From: Deltaproteobacteria bacterium
GTDB lineage: Bacteria; Myxococcota; UBA727; JABDBI01
Length of the DNA stretch: 6,044 nt
Direction: 5' to 3'
Assembly (NCBI GenBank): GCA_016764955.1
Contig: JAESQZ010000206.1
Location: forward strand, 1 to 6,044
Shown here: one piece after another, positions 1 to 6,044 of the stretch
How positions within the stretch are numbered: position 1 is the first letter of the stretch
Layout of the letters: each line of letters starts with the position of its first letter
Position numbers and translations under genes: made by a program
Notes under the pieces: model-generated
Database searches by the model: none
Told to the model about the DNA's origin: nothing
Seen by the model: the letters and a program-made list of their open reading frames with translations, nothing else

Positions 1-1
1 C

Positions 2-19
2 AACCTGTATTAACAGGTT
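2..19. other. Short perfect hairpin at the left edge
   Basis: AACCTGT at 2-8 and its reverse complement ACAGGTT at 13-19 are separated by the four bases ATTA. This gives a 7-bp stem with a tetraloop. No run of T follows (the next bases are CTTGCTGG), so it is not a convincing intrinsic terminator. It could be the end of an upstream gene's transcript, part of a transposon end or operator, or chance. The structure is seen directly; its role is unknown. Confidence 0.4.
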
Positions 20-104
20 CTTGCTGGTCCGATAAATTTACTCATTGCTTTTCACCCGTTTATAGTCTTTCTATCATTTTGTTTGTTGTTAAATCTGGCT
101 GTCT

Positions 105-122
105 TATATTAGTTATATTAGT
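105..122. repeat. Perfect 9-bp tandem duplication (TATATTAGT x2)
   Basis: TATATTAGT occurs twice back to back at 105-113 and 114-122. It sits just before the point where similarity to Tn3-family transposase begins, at about 123-135, so it may mark a repaired breakpoint or slippage at the edge of the remnant. The repeat is seen directly. The link to a rearrangement is inference. Confidence 0.55.
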
Positions 123-509
123 TCTGGAATATTAGGCTATGCACAAATACTTGCTGAGCGTGATCTGCCCAAAGATAACTGGGAGGACATGCTACGTTTT
201 ATGGCAACAATCAAACTAAAAAAAGCATCAGCCTCCCGGCTTTACTCCAGGCTTAATTCCTATACCAGGCAGAACCCCCTGTATAACACACTTAAAGAAT
301 TTGGTCGCATAATGAAATCGCACTTCTTGTTGACGTATTATGACGATGCGGAATTGCGTCAGCGGATTGAAAAGCTGCTTAATCGCGTTGAATTATCCAA
401 CAAGCTTGCCAAAGCGATATTCTTTGCAAACAACCAGGAAATACAGAACGCTAAAAGGCGTTTAATCGCTTTATTCATGTTAAATCCTCCTGGAAATTCA
501 GTCTTCTAG
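123..509 (+). pseudogene. tnpA: Tn3-family transposase (TnpA), C-terminal remnant
   Basis: A full TnpA has roughly 1,000 residues and cuts and joins transposon ends through a DDE active site. Only about 130 codons near its C-terminus remain here. The frame is open from 93 and the first ATG is at 189. Family-like features in order are a W-E-D-M-L-R-F segment, IKLKKASAS, RLNSYTRQNPLY, LKEFGRIMKSHFLL, the LRQRIEKLLN helix, then AKAIFFANNQEI. The usual N-K/R-G-E motif, whose Glu I believe is the third catalytic acid, reads N-R-V-E here, at residues 65-68 counted from the ATG. The Glu is kept but the Gly is lost. After NNQEI the conserved tail ending around W-N is not recognisable and the frame stops at 507-509, which suggests a frameshift or deletion. 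No start, no N-terminal domains and no 38-bp-type terminal repeats are visible. It is a dead fragment, recognised from memory of the family. Confidence 0.8.
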
Positions 510-830
510 TTTAATTTTGATTTTCTCTGGTTATCTTAACTGATTTTTTGTTTAGGTGGCTAAAGAATTCTCGCGCAGTACAGGAAGTTCATCACACATT
601 AACACTAAAGATGTACCGTTATTATAATCATTTGTTGATATAAAAAATAAGCTCTATATACTCCCTCGTTTACTAAGTTTTAAGTGCTAACCGATTATCC
701 AAAATATCCTTACATCTATCAATTGTGAGTCAAGAATTCCAGGTAAATGGCGATAACCAGTTAACTACACCACTTTATGATTTTCATCAGTTTGAGTTAT
801 TAAAACTGATATTTTTAATGGTATTAAGAC
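510..830. other. AT-rich non-coding gap
   Basis: No gene is recognisable in about 320 bases between the transposase remnant and the pilus locus. Both strands carry frequent stops. One frame is open from 677 to 844 and could start with GTG at 725 (39 codons), but it resembles nothing I know. The stretch contains the promoter candidate at 635-662 and a small palindrome, TTAAT-GGT-ATTAA, at 815-827. It may be decayed transposon DNA that now serves as the leader of the pilus operon. Confidence 0.5.
635..662 (+). promoter_or_regulatory. Candidate sigma70-type promoter
   Basis: A -35-like TTGATA at 635-640 and a -10-like TATACT at 657-662 are separated by 16 bases. Each box matches the consensus at five or four of six positions. 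It points toward the pilus operon, but fimU starts about 340 bases downstream, so a transcript from here would have a long leader that includes the small open frame at 831. Such matches arise by chance in AT-rich DNA. I see no better promoter nearer to fimU. Confidence 0.35.
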
Positions 831-1010
831 ATGACGCCTGCTAACTGCTCTTATTCAGGGATGGTTGAATTTGACCGCGGGGAAATTTGTTCGATTGCGA
901 ATAAGACCTTACCGCAGGGTAAAGTCAAAATTGCCAGCGTAAGTAACAGGGTAACTCTGTTTTTAGACTGGGATTCTTTATCCGTCATAGAGGCTGCAGT
1001 ATATGAATGA
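831..1010 (+). CDS. 59-aa open frame resembling a PilV C-terminal end; possible pilin stump
   Basis: The frame opens after a stop at 825-827, starts at ATG 831 and ends with TGA 1008-1010, which overlaps the fimU start (1003) by 8 bases. There is no leader peptide or hydrophobic helix, so it cannot be a complete pilin. The spacing of L27-P28, G30, I34, V41-T42 and W47-D48 equals that of L116-P117, G119, I123, L130-T131 and W136-D137 in the PilV encoded downstream. An E-F pair (13-14) also echoes its E-W (107-108). Codon choice looks like the neighbouring pilin genes. The Shine-Dalgarno signal is poor (only AAGA close to the ATG). It is most likely the 3' remnant of a PilV-like minor-pilin gene, still read far enough to couple to fimU. 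A small independent gene or a chance frame remain possible. Confidence 0.35.
   Translation: MTPANCSYSGMVEFDRGEICSIANKTLPQGKVKIASVSNRVTLFLDWDSLSVIEAAVYE
989..993 (+). promoter_or_regulatory. Ribosome binding site of fimU
   Basis: AGAGG lies nine bases before ATG 1003. This favours 1003 over the in-frame ATG at 1012, which would sit 18 bases away from it. Confidence 0.55.
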
Positions 1011-1545
1011 CATGATTAACAAGAGATGTTTCTTTAAACTTCCTTCGGGTTTTACGTTACTGGAGCTTATGGTGACCTTAGCCATCGCTGCCATTTTAGC
1101 AACCGTTGCCATTCCAGGTTTCTCTAACTTAATCACTAGTAATCGAATATCGTCGAGTGTCAATGGCTTGCTCGGGGCTATCCATATGGCGAGAAGTGAA
1201 GCCGTCAAGTTGGGTACATTCGTTGAATTATGCAAAAAGAATTCAAATAGTGACGGTTGCACCGACGGCGGCAACTGGGAGCAAGGTTGGTTAGTCCGCG
1301 AAGTCGCTGACCTCACTAATATTATGCTCATTCATAACGCCCTGGAGGATAATTACACCGTCAGTGGGAGTTTGGAGGCGGCAAATGCAATCAGATTTTC
1401 GCCGTCAGGGGAGACAAACTTAACCAAGACAGCAACATTTGTGTTTTGTCACGATGGTGCGGTGAATGATTACACCAGAGTCCTTGAAGTGAACCGATTT
1501 GGTATGGGTAGGGTCAGGGAAGACGCCTCTGCCACCAGCTGTTAG
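1003..1545 (+). CDS. fimU: Type IV pilus minor pilin FimU/FimT (GspH/FimT family)
   Basis: This minor pilin would be inserted in the inner membrane, processed by the prepilin peptidase PilD and built into the pilus as part of the priming complex. The 180-residue product has a 16-residue basic leader ending P-S-G, then the mature N-terminus FTLLELMVTLAIAAIL. Cleavage falls at G16/F17, Glu5 is E21 and the typical Pro22 is P38. The globular part has the family's L-C...C...W..GW pattern (C77, C86, W92, G95-W96), an F-C strand (C149) and a C-terminal G-R-V-R followed by a final Cys (C180), so two disulfides are likely. The gene is first in the operon, hence fimU by position. Databases may call it fimT or simply GspH/FimT pseudopilin. 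The start at 1003 is supported by AGAGG nine bases upstream and by overlap with the preceding small frame. Confidence 0.9.
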   Translation: MNDMINKRCFFKLPSGFTLLELMVTLAIAAILATVAIPGFSNLITSNRISSSVNGLLGAIHMARSEAVKLGTFVELCKKNSNSDGCTDGGNWEQGWLVREVADLTNIMLIHNALEDNYTVSGSLEAANAIRFSPSGETNLTKTATFVFCHDGAVNDYTRVLEVNRFGMGRVREDASATSC

Positions 1546-1549
1546 GAGG
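1544..1549 (+). promoter_or_regulatory. Strong ribosome binding site fixing the GTG start of pilV
   Basis: AGGAGG overlaps the fimU stop codon (TAG 1543-1545) and lies eight bases before GTG 1558. No ATG upstream of the prepilin leader competes, so this site decides the GTG start. It also makes reinitiation by ribosomes leaving fimU likely. Confidence 0.85.
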
Positions 1550-1557
1550 ACTGACTA

Positions 1558-2052
1558 GTGAGATTAACATTGATTCATCATAAAGTAGAACAAGGTTTTT
1601 CGTTGATCGAGGTATTGGTCACCTTGTTGGTGGTATCGGTTGGCTTACTCGGCGTTGTGGCAATGCAATTAACCGCTTTGCGTAACACTCACAGCGCATT
1701 TATTCATAGCCAGGCAACCGTTTATGTAAGCGATATGGCTGAACGTATTCTGGCCAATTCCGTTATTGCTCAGGCTGGCCAATATAACATTGGCCATGGT
1801 CAACAAGCCCCGGGTTCGGCTGATTGTGTTGCTGAAGCATGTTCTGCGACTGATTTAGCCAATTATGATGTTTTCGAGTGGCAGCAAGTCTTGAGTATGA
1901 ACTTACCTTCAGGTGGCGGAGAGATTTCTTTAGCTGGGACTACATTAACGGTAACCGTACGTTGGGACGATGACCGAGACGGTGATAAAGGCACTTTGTG
2001 TCCACCTGAGAGCGCTGATCTGGATTGTGTCCAGGTCCTGGTTAACCTATGA
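1558..2052 (+). CDS. pilV: Type IV pilus minor pilin PilV
   Basis: The 164-residue prepilin has a 13-residue leader ending E-Q-G, then FSLIEVLVTLLVVSVGLLGV. Cleavage is at G13/F14 and Glu5 is E18. The PilV hallmark follows, with a second helix stretch S-Q-A-T-V-Y-V-S-D-M-A-E-R-I-L-A-N (51-67). Then comes a cysteine-bearing region (C90, C95), the Y-D-V-F-E-W-Q-Q segment (103-110), L-P-S-G (116-119), the strand motif T-V-T-V-R-W-D-D (131-138) and a C-terminal pair C148/C157. Length is normal for the family. Translation starts at GTG behind a near-perfect AGGAGG, 12 bases after fimU. The stop codon overlaps the pilW start in ATGA. In known systems PilV works with FimU, PilW, PilX and PilY1 in the pilus tip or priming complex, and its role here is inferred from that. 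Confidence 0.92.
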   Translation: MRLTLIHHKVEQGFSLIEVLVTLLVVSVGLLGVVAMQLTALRNTHSAFIHSQATVYVSDMAERILANSVIAQAGQYNIGHGQQAPGSADCVAEACSATDLANYDVFEWQQVLSMNLPSGGGEISLAGTTLTVTVRWDDDRDGDKGTLCPPESADLDCVQVLVNL

Positions 2053-3035
2053 AAGAGCTGAGCATGTCAATAGCAAATCAGAATAGACCTATTTATCACC
2101 GAGGGCTTTATCCTGGCCAACATTGCGGTGGATTCAGTCTGGTTGAATTGATGGTGGCTGCAGCAATTGGCCTGTTTCTGTTAGCAGGCACCCTGCAGGT
2201 TTTTTCCTCGATGAAACAGGCCAATGCTCTTGTAGAGCATTCCTCCCGTATTCAGGAAACGGCGCGGTTTGCGGTGGGCTTGATGACCGCCGATCTCCGA
2301 CGTGCCGGTTACTGGGGCGGTAATGCCGACAAGGATACGATGACCGGAACTGAGGGTATGCAACCGGCCAGCAATACCTGTCCCGGTGGGAGTAATGCCT
2401 GGGGACGAATGGTCGAACAGCGCATCTTTGGTCTGGATGATAGCAATGCCGGTTACGCTTGTATCGCAGATAGTGACTATTTGCGCGGTGATGTTATGAC
2501 CGTTCGTTTTGCGACCCCCTTGACAGCCGTCGCTTTTAATCCTGATGAATTGTATTTGCGAGCATCTCTGTTCGAAGGACGACTTTTTGTTGGTAGCAAT
2601 AATGCAGATCCGGCTAATGCGGTAGTTGATAATCCGCAAAGCGTCCACCAGCTGGTGGCACATGCCTATTTTATCGGTAACACCGAACGAAGCTGTAATG
2701 GCAAGAAGATCCCGGCTTTGTACTGGCAAACGCTGGTCAATGGCGCGCCCCAAAAAGAGGAACTACTCACCGGTGTTGAACACATGCAATTTCAATATGG
2801 GGTCGATCAGAATCTGGATGGCGTTGCCGAACAATATTTTAATGCAGATGGGGTGACGAATTGGGAAAGCGTCGTTATGGTCCGGTTGTGGTTACTGGTC
2901 AGAGGTGGATGCCCGGACAACAGCTTTACCGATGATAAAACCTATATCATGGGCGACCAGCAATACACCCCCGGGGATAATTTTCACCGCCAGCTCTATA
3001 GCCAAACTATCGCGCTTAGAAATTTATTGAATTAA
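2049..3035 (+). CDS. pilW: Type IV pilus minor pilin PilW
   Basis: The 328-residue product has the size and layout of PilW, the largest minor pilin. The leader ends C-G-G, and the mature part begins FSLVELMVAAAIGLFLL (cleavage G28/F29, Glu5 = E33). The family segment R-I-Q-E-T-A-R-F-A (82-90) and D-L-R-R-A-G-Y (96-102) follow. Near the end are the conserved L-T-G-V-E-H-M-Q-F-Q-Y-G stretch, a D-Q-N-L-D-G acidic turn, and W-E-S-V-V-M-V-R-L-W-L-L-V-R. ATG 2049 overlaps the pilV stop by four bases (ATGA), so coupling is expected. A second ATG at 2064 has a GAAAGAG six bases upstream and would give a 23-residue leader; I cannot decide between them. The mature protein is the same either way. The TAA stop at 3033-3035 adjoins the pilX ribosome binding site. 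Confidence 0.92.
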   Translation: MKELSMSIANQNRPIYHRGLYPGQHCGGFSLVELMVAAAIGLFLLAGTLQVFSSMKQANALVEHSSRIQETARFAVGLMTADLRRAGYWGGNADKDTMTGTEGMQPASNTCPGGSNAWGRMVEQRIFGLDDSNAGYACIADSDYLRGDVMTVRFATPLTAVAFNPDELYLRASLFEGRLFVGSNNADPANAVVDNPQSVHQLVAHAYFIGNTERSCNGKKIPALYWQTLVNGAPQKEELLTGVEHMQFQYGVDQNLDGVAEQYFNADGVTNWESVVMVRLWLLVRGGCPDNSFTDDKTYIMGDQQYTPGDNFHRQLYSQTIALRNLLN

Positions 3036-3048
3036 GAGGAGCCTGTCC

Positions 3049-3600
3049 ATGTTGATAAAAAATCGTACCTTTTCCAATTCCTATTGCCGTCAACAAGGGG
3101 CGGTGTTAGCGGTGAGCTTGATTATTCTACTGTTGCTCACAATCATTGGTCTGGCATCCACCAGTACCTCCATTATGGATACCTTAATGGCCGGTAATGC
3201 ACAATATCAGACACAGGCGCTGGCTAGCGCCGAACGGACACTCAAATTCGCCGAAGACAGAATTGAAACCATCGCTCTCGAAGATGGCATATTCGATTTT
3301 GCTGCTACCGGAGATGCTTTTTACTCACTATCTGACGGTCTTGATGTCCACCAACTGGATTGGAAAAATAGAAGCTTTAGCGTTGAGCGCAACCTCGATG
3401 GTGATCCGGCAACTGACGATATGTATATCGTTGAATTTGTCGGCTCTAAACCAGTTCCCGGCGAATCGACCAAAGTCAAACAGGGAGGCAGTGTGAAGGG
3501 ATCTAATGTTTATACCCATCGGGTGACGGCACGCAGCGCGACCCAAAAAGGCGCCGAGCGGGTGGTGCAGTCGATTTATGTAACCTTTACCGAGCTTTGA
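3049..3600 (+). CDS. pilX: Type IV pilus minor pilin PilX
   Basis: The 183-residue protein starts with a leader ending R-Q-Q-G, then AVLAVSLIILLLLTIIGLAS (cleavage at G17/A18). Mature position 5 is V22, not Glu. This is typical of PilX-type proteins, which have a GspK-like place at the tip of the pseudopilin complex. The PilX N-terminal domain pattern continues with M-D-T-L-M-A-G-N (43-50) and A-L-A-S-A-E-R-T-L-K-F-A-E (57-69). The rest is less conserved and ends with a strand-rich region (R-V-T-A-R-S-A and Q-S-I-Y-V-T-F-T-E-L). There are no Cys residues in the mature part. An AGGAG at 3037-3041, seven bases before the ATG, gives a good start 13 bases after pilW. The assignment rests on the N-terminal domain plus its place between pilW and pilY1. 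Confidence 0.9.
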   Translation: MLIKNRTFSNSYCRQQGAVLAVSLIILLLLTIIGLASTSTSIMDTLMAGNAQYQTQALASAERTLKFAEDRIETIALEDGIFDFAATGDAFYSLSDGLDVHQLDWKNRSFSVERNLDGDPATDDMYIVEFVGSKPVPGESTKVKQGGSVKGSNVYTHRVTARSATQKGAERVVQSIYVTFTEL

Positions 3601-3661
3601 TCGAGCAAGCGGAAACGAATTTTTGATATAAATAAGCAGTGTTTTAATGGCGGTTGTAGTA

Positions 3662-6044
3662 ATGAAAATATCAGGCAAATCAAGTAGAACCATGATGGCT
3701 GTAATCAGTTTTCTCTCGTTTACTGTCCTCATTTATGCGGCGGAGCGCTTTTCGTCCATCTCGCAACCTCCGGGTTATGTGCCGCCAATGACGCTGAGTA
3801 ATACTGATTTGACAAATGGCGCTATGGGTTACCGCCCCTGGTTCGAGAACGGCGCCTGGCAAGGTGATATCATCGAGTACACCATCACCTCCAGTGGCGG
3901 TATCAGTACCAGCATTGACGTGTCGGGAACGACACCAACCAATAGCGGTAGCAATTGGTCGGCTCGTCTGCAATTTGCCAGTGCCGAAGTAGATGCAAAC
4001 TATTGGAACAGTGGACGTAAAATCATCACCTGGAGTGGTACCAGCCAAATAGCGTTTCGCTGGAACAATCTGACTCAAGCCCAAAAAGAAGCGTTAGATA
4101 TCACCAACAAATTGGCGACCAGTAGCCCCATATTTGATTTTGTTCGCGGCGACCGAAGCAATGAAAAACCTGCCGGTACCTTACGTACCCGCTACAGCCT
4201 GCTTGGCGATATCATGCACTCCAACCCGGTGTTTGTCGGCGCTCCTGCAGATGATATTAGCGAGTCCAGCTACACCACCTTTAAAAATGCCAATACCGAC
4301 CGGGCTCCGCGGGTTTATGTGGGGGCCAACGATGGCATGCTCCACGTTTTTGACGCCAGCAACGGTAATGAAGTATATGCTTATGTGCCATCCATGCTCA
4401 TCGGTAAGCTCGATGATTTAGCCGCCGATCCTTATTTTCATCGTTATTATGTGGACGGCGAGTTGTCTGTGTTTAGCGCTTTCTTTGACGGCAGTTGGCA
4501 CACGGTGTTGACCGGCGGCCTGGGGGCAGGCGGCAAGGGGCGCTTTGCCCTGGACATCACCGATCCGGATCTAACCGCCGAAACGGAGTCTACCGGCAAT
4601 GATAGGAAAATCCTCTGGGAACAAGATGGTAGTAATGACCCGGATATCGGCGATGCCTTTGGCCAGCCTGTTATCGCCAGGCTGAATGACGGTAACTCTT
4701 ATGTGGTCACCGGCAATGGCTACAATAGCAGCAATGGTATTGCCATGTTAATACTCACCAATATTGCCGATGGCTCAGTGACAAAAATCAGCACCGGCAG
4801 TGGCATCGCCGCATCGCCTAACGGCCTGTCCACACCAGCTCTTATCGACAGGGATGACAATGGTACCGTGGATGTGGTATTTGCCGGCGACATCGATGGT
4901 AACCTGTGGAAGTTTGATTTAACTGGTACCAGTGGGTGGAATCTCGCCTACAAGCTCTACGCGGCTGGCAGCACACAACCGATCACTACCGCTCCTGAGG
5001 TGACCAACCACCCAAATGGGGGCCACCTGGTGCTTTTTGGCACCGGCAGAATATTCACAGCAGCCGATCTCGCCGATAGCAGTGCGCAAGGACTGTACGG
5101 GATCTGGGATACCGGTTCAACGCCAGCTAGCGCTAACTTGTTGACTCAGACTTTATCCGCCGATAGGACGGTCTCGGGTGAAACAATACGCACGATTAGC
5201 AATGGTGATATCGACTGGACGACGCACACCGGCTGGAAAATAGGCTTGAGCGGCGGTTTACGTCTGGTTACCCATCCGGTGCTGCGCGCTACGCGCTTGC
5301 AAACCACCATCACCGATCCTGTCACCAACAGCAATTATTTGATCGAGCCCAATTATCTCAATGGCGGCGCACCGGAATTCACTATCTTTGATGTTAATAA
5401 AGACGGTTCGTTAACGACCGCGGATCACGTGGACGGGTCCAGTGATCCACTGAAGATCCCGGTCGCCTGGAAAGTCTCCGACGGCATTATGTCGCAGCCG
5501 GTCATCGCCCGTATCGACAATGCCATCGACACCAAATTCCTCAACTTCCTTAGTCCGCCACTGGCACCAGTGCCCTGTACTGAAAACTGTACTTCGGGAT
5601 TCGTTGGTGGCCATATCGACGTTGATACCGACGCACCGGCGACGGCGGGGAATGGTTTTGCCGGTGATACCACCAAACACAATCATGAATTTGATAAAAC
5701 TGTGGGTCAGGTCTATATAGACTATTTTCGGCTGGATGAGGGCTCTCCAGACCAAATTCAAATCGATGACGCGATCGCCGATCCGAATAAGAAGTTCTTT
5801 ATCGTTATGGCCAATGCCGATCTGTCGCCGAACAGTAAGCTGCATATCGGTCTGAATGTTTACAATGCGGTGGAATACCAGCAGATGATCCAGCGCAAGC
5901 TGAAAACCTGGGATGGCGCTCTCAACACCCTCCTGGACGATGATGGCAATTCGTTGATCGTGTCTATAAACGATATTCTAGTGGGTGATGGTACGCTGCG
6001 TAACGCTTTCAATGACCGGGCGATTATTGACGGTGGCTTGCATC
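3662..6044 (+). CDS. pilY1: PilY1/PilC-type pilus tip adhesin and assembly factor, 5' part, short form
   Basis: The frame runs off the right edge after 794 codons. The N-terminus looks like a signal peptide (basic start, hydrophobic 12-24, possible cut after Y-A-A at 27), so the protein is exported. In known systems PilY1 sits at the pilus tip, promotes assembly, opposes retraction and binds surfaces. Visible landmarks are W-Q-G-D near 60, F-V-R-G-D-R-S-N-E with RGD at 162-164, L-G-D-I-M-H-S-N-P-V, V-Y-V-G-A-N-D-G-M-L-H (218-228) opening the beta-propeller, G-G-L-G-A-G-G-K-G (285-293), and the calcium loop D-R-D-D-N-G-T-V-D (396-404). An EF-hand-like loop follows at 577-588, then C639/C643, G-G-H-I-D-V-D near 651 and H-N-H-E-F-D (673-678). 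There is no von Willebrand A domain or MIDAS motif before the core. ATG 3647 (AGCAG upstream) is an in-frame alternative; I prefer 3662 (GGCGG upstream), but both signals are weak. Confidence 0.93.
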   Translation, partial: MKISGKSSRTMMAVISFLSFTVLIYAAERFSSISQPPGYVPPMTLSNTDLTNGAMGYRPWFENGAWQGDIIEYTITSSGGISTSIDVSGTTPTNSGSNWSARLQFASAEVDANYWNSGRKIITWSGTSQIAFRWNNLTQAQKEALDITNKLATSSPIFDFVRGDRSNEKPAGTLRTRYSLLGDIMHSNPVFVGAPADDISESSYTTFKNANTDRAPRVYVGANDGMLHVFDASNGNEVYAYVPSMLIGKLDDLAADPYFHRYYVDGELSVFSAFFDGSWHTVLTGGLGAGGKGRFALDITDPDLTAETESTGNDRKILWEQDGSNDPDIGDAFGQPVIARLNDGNSYVVTGNGYNSSNGIAMLILTNIADGSVTKISTGSGIAASPNGLSTPALIDRDDNGTVDVVFAGDIDGNLWKFDLTGTSGWNLAYKLYAAGSTQPITTAPEVTNHPNGGHLVLFGTGRIFTAADLADSSAQGLYGIWDTGSTPASANLLTQTLSADRTVSGETIRTISNGDIDWTTHTGWKIGLSGGLRLVTHPVLRATRLQTTITDPVTNSNYLIEPNYLNGGAPEFTIFDVNKDGSLTTADHVDGSSDPLKIPVAWKVSDGIMSQPVIARIDNAIDTKFLNFLSPPLAPVPCTENCTSGFVGGHIDVDTDAPATAGNGFAGDTTKHNHEFDKTVGQVYIDYFRLDEGSPDQIQIDDAIADPNKKFFIVMANADLSPNSKLHIGLNVYNAVEYQQMIQRKLKTWDGALNTLLDDDGNSLIVSINDILVGDGTLRNAFNDRAIIDGGLH

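Noticed and set aside
2..19. Left-edge hairpin as an intrinsic terminator
   Set aside because: No T tract follows the stem, so it is listed only as a hairpin.
677..844. Short open frame (GTG at 725) in the AT-rich gap
   Set aside because: Only 39 codons from the GTG, no good ribosome binding site and no resemblance to a known family. It overlaps the better candidate at 831.
880..910. tRNA-like T-loop (GTTCGATT)
   Set aside because: The flanking bases do not form a T-arm and no acceptor or anticodon stem is present.
945..964. Possible terminator just before fimU (AACAG...CTGTT then TTT)
   Set aside because: The stem is only 5 bp with a 7-base loop and the T run is short. It lies inside the small frame that couples to fimU.
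978..1331. Antisense open frame across fimU
   Set aside because: It is opposite a clear pilin gene and has no recognisable protein features; it is a shadow of the real frame.
2181..2753. Long antisense open frame inside pilW (190 codons)
   Set aside because: The + strand encodes an unmistakable PilW here. The antisense product is low in structure and matches nothing known.
3100..3117. Loss of Glu5 in PilX as a defect
   Set aside because: PilX-type (and GspK-type) proteins commonly lack Glu5, so V22 here is expected rather than a mutation.
3328..4084. Antisense open frames across the pilX/pilY1 junction
   Set aside because: They lie opposite well-supported coding frames and have no ribosome binding site or family motif.
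5411..5845. Antisense and alternate-frame open frames inside pilY1
   Set aside because: The PilY1 frame is continuous through this region with family motifs, so the others are by-products of its composition.
1..6044. CRISPR array, riboswitch or attachment site
   Set aside because: No spaced direct repeats, no recognisable aptamer core and no tRNA-end duplication were found by eye.

Overview
The window looks like chromosomal DNA from a gammaproteobacterium with type IV pili. Its core is a minor-pilin operon in the classic order fimU/fimT - pilV - pilW - pilX - pilY1, all on the + strand. The leader peptides, hydrophobic N-termini and gene order match the pseudomonad-type cluster, and pilE would be expected beyond the right edge. 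I cannot name the genus from the sequence.

Left part (1-830): AT-richer DNA with no intact gene. Positions about 123-509 encode a C-terminal piece of a Tn3-family transposase (TnpA). It has lost everything upstream and its normal end, so it is a transposon remnant. A perfect 9-bp tandem duplication lies just before the homology begins. Positions 510-830 hold no recognisable gene, but there is a reasonable sigma70-type promoter candidate at 635-662.

Junction (831-1010): a 59-codon open frame runs into the first pilin gene and overlaps its start by 8 bases. Its sequence and residue spacing resemble the C-terminal third of a PilV-type minor pilin, so it may be the stump of a lost or duplicated pilin gene.

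Operon (1003-6044): four prepilin-like proteins each carry a Gly / hydrophobic prepilin-peptidase site. They are FimU/FimT, PilV (GTG start, strong Shine-Dalgarno), PilW (ATGA overlap with pilV) and PilX (no Glu at mature position 5, as usual for PilX). They are followed by a PilY1/PilC-type adhesin and assembly factor that runs off the right edge. Spacings are tight (12 bases, a 4-base overlap, 13 bases, about 60 bases), which indicates one transcript. In the known systems these minor pilins and PilY1 form a priming and tip complex that starts pilus assembly. This PilY1 keeps the beta-propeller, a DxDxNxxxD calcium site and an RGD, but it has no von Willebrand A domain between the signal peptide and the conserved core.

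Most of the window is a well-known system. The least ordinary points are the transposon remnant against the operon's upstream edge, the pilin-like stump overlapping fimU, and the short-form PilY1.
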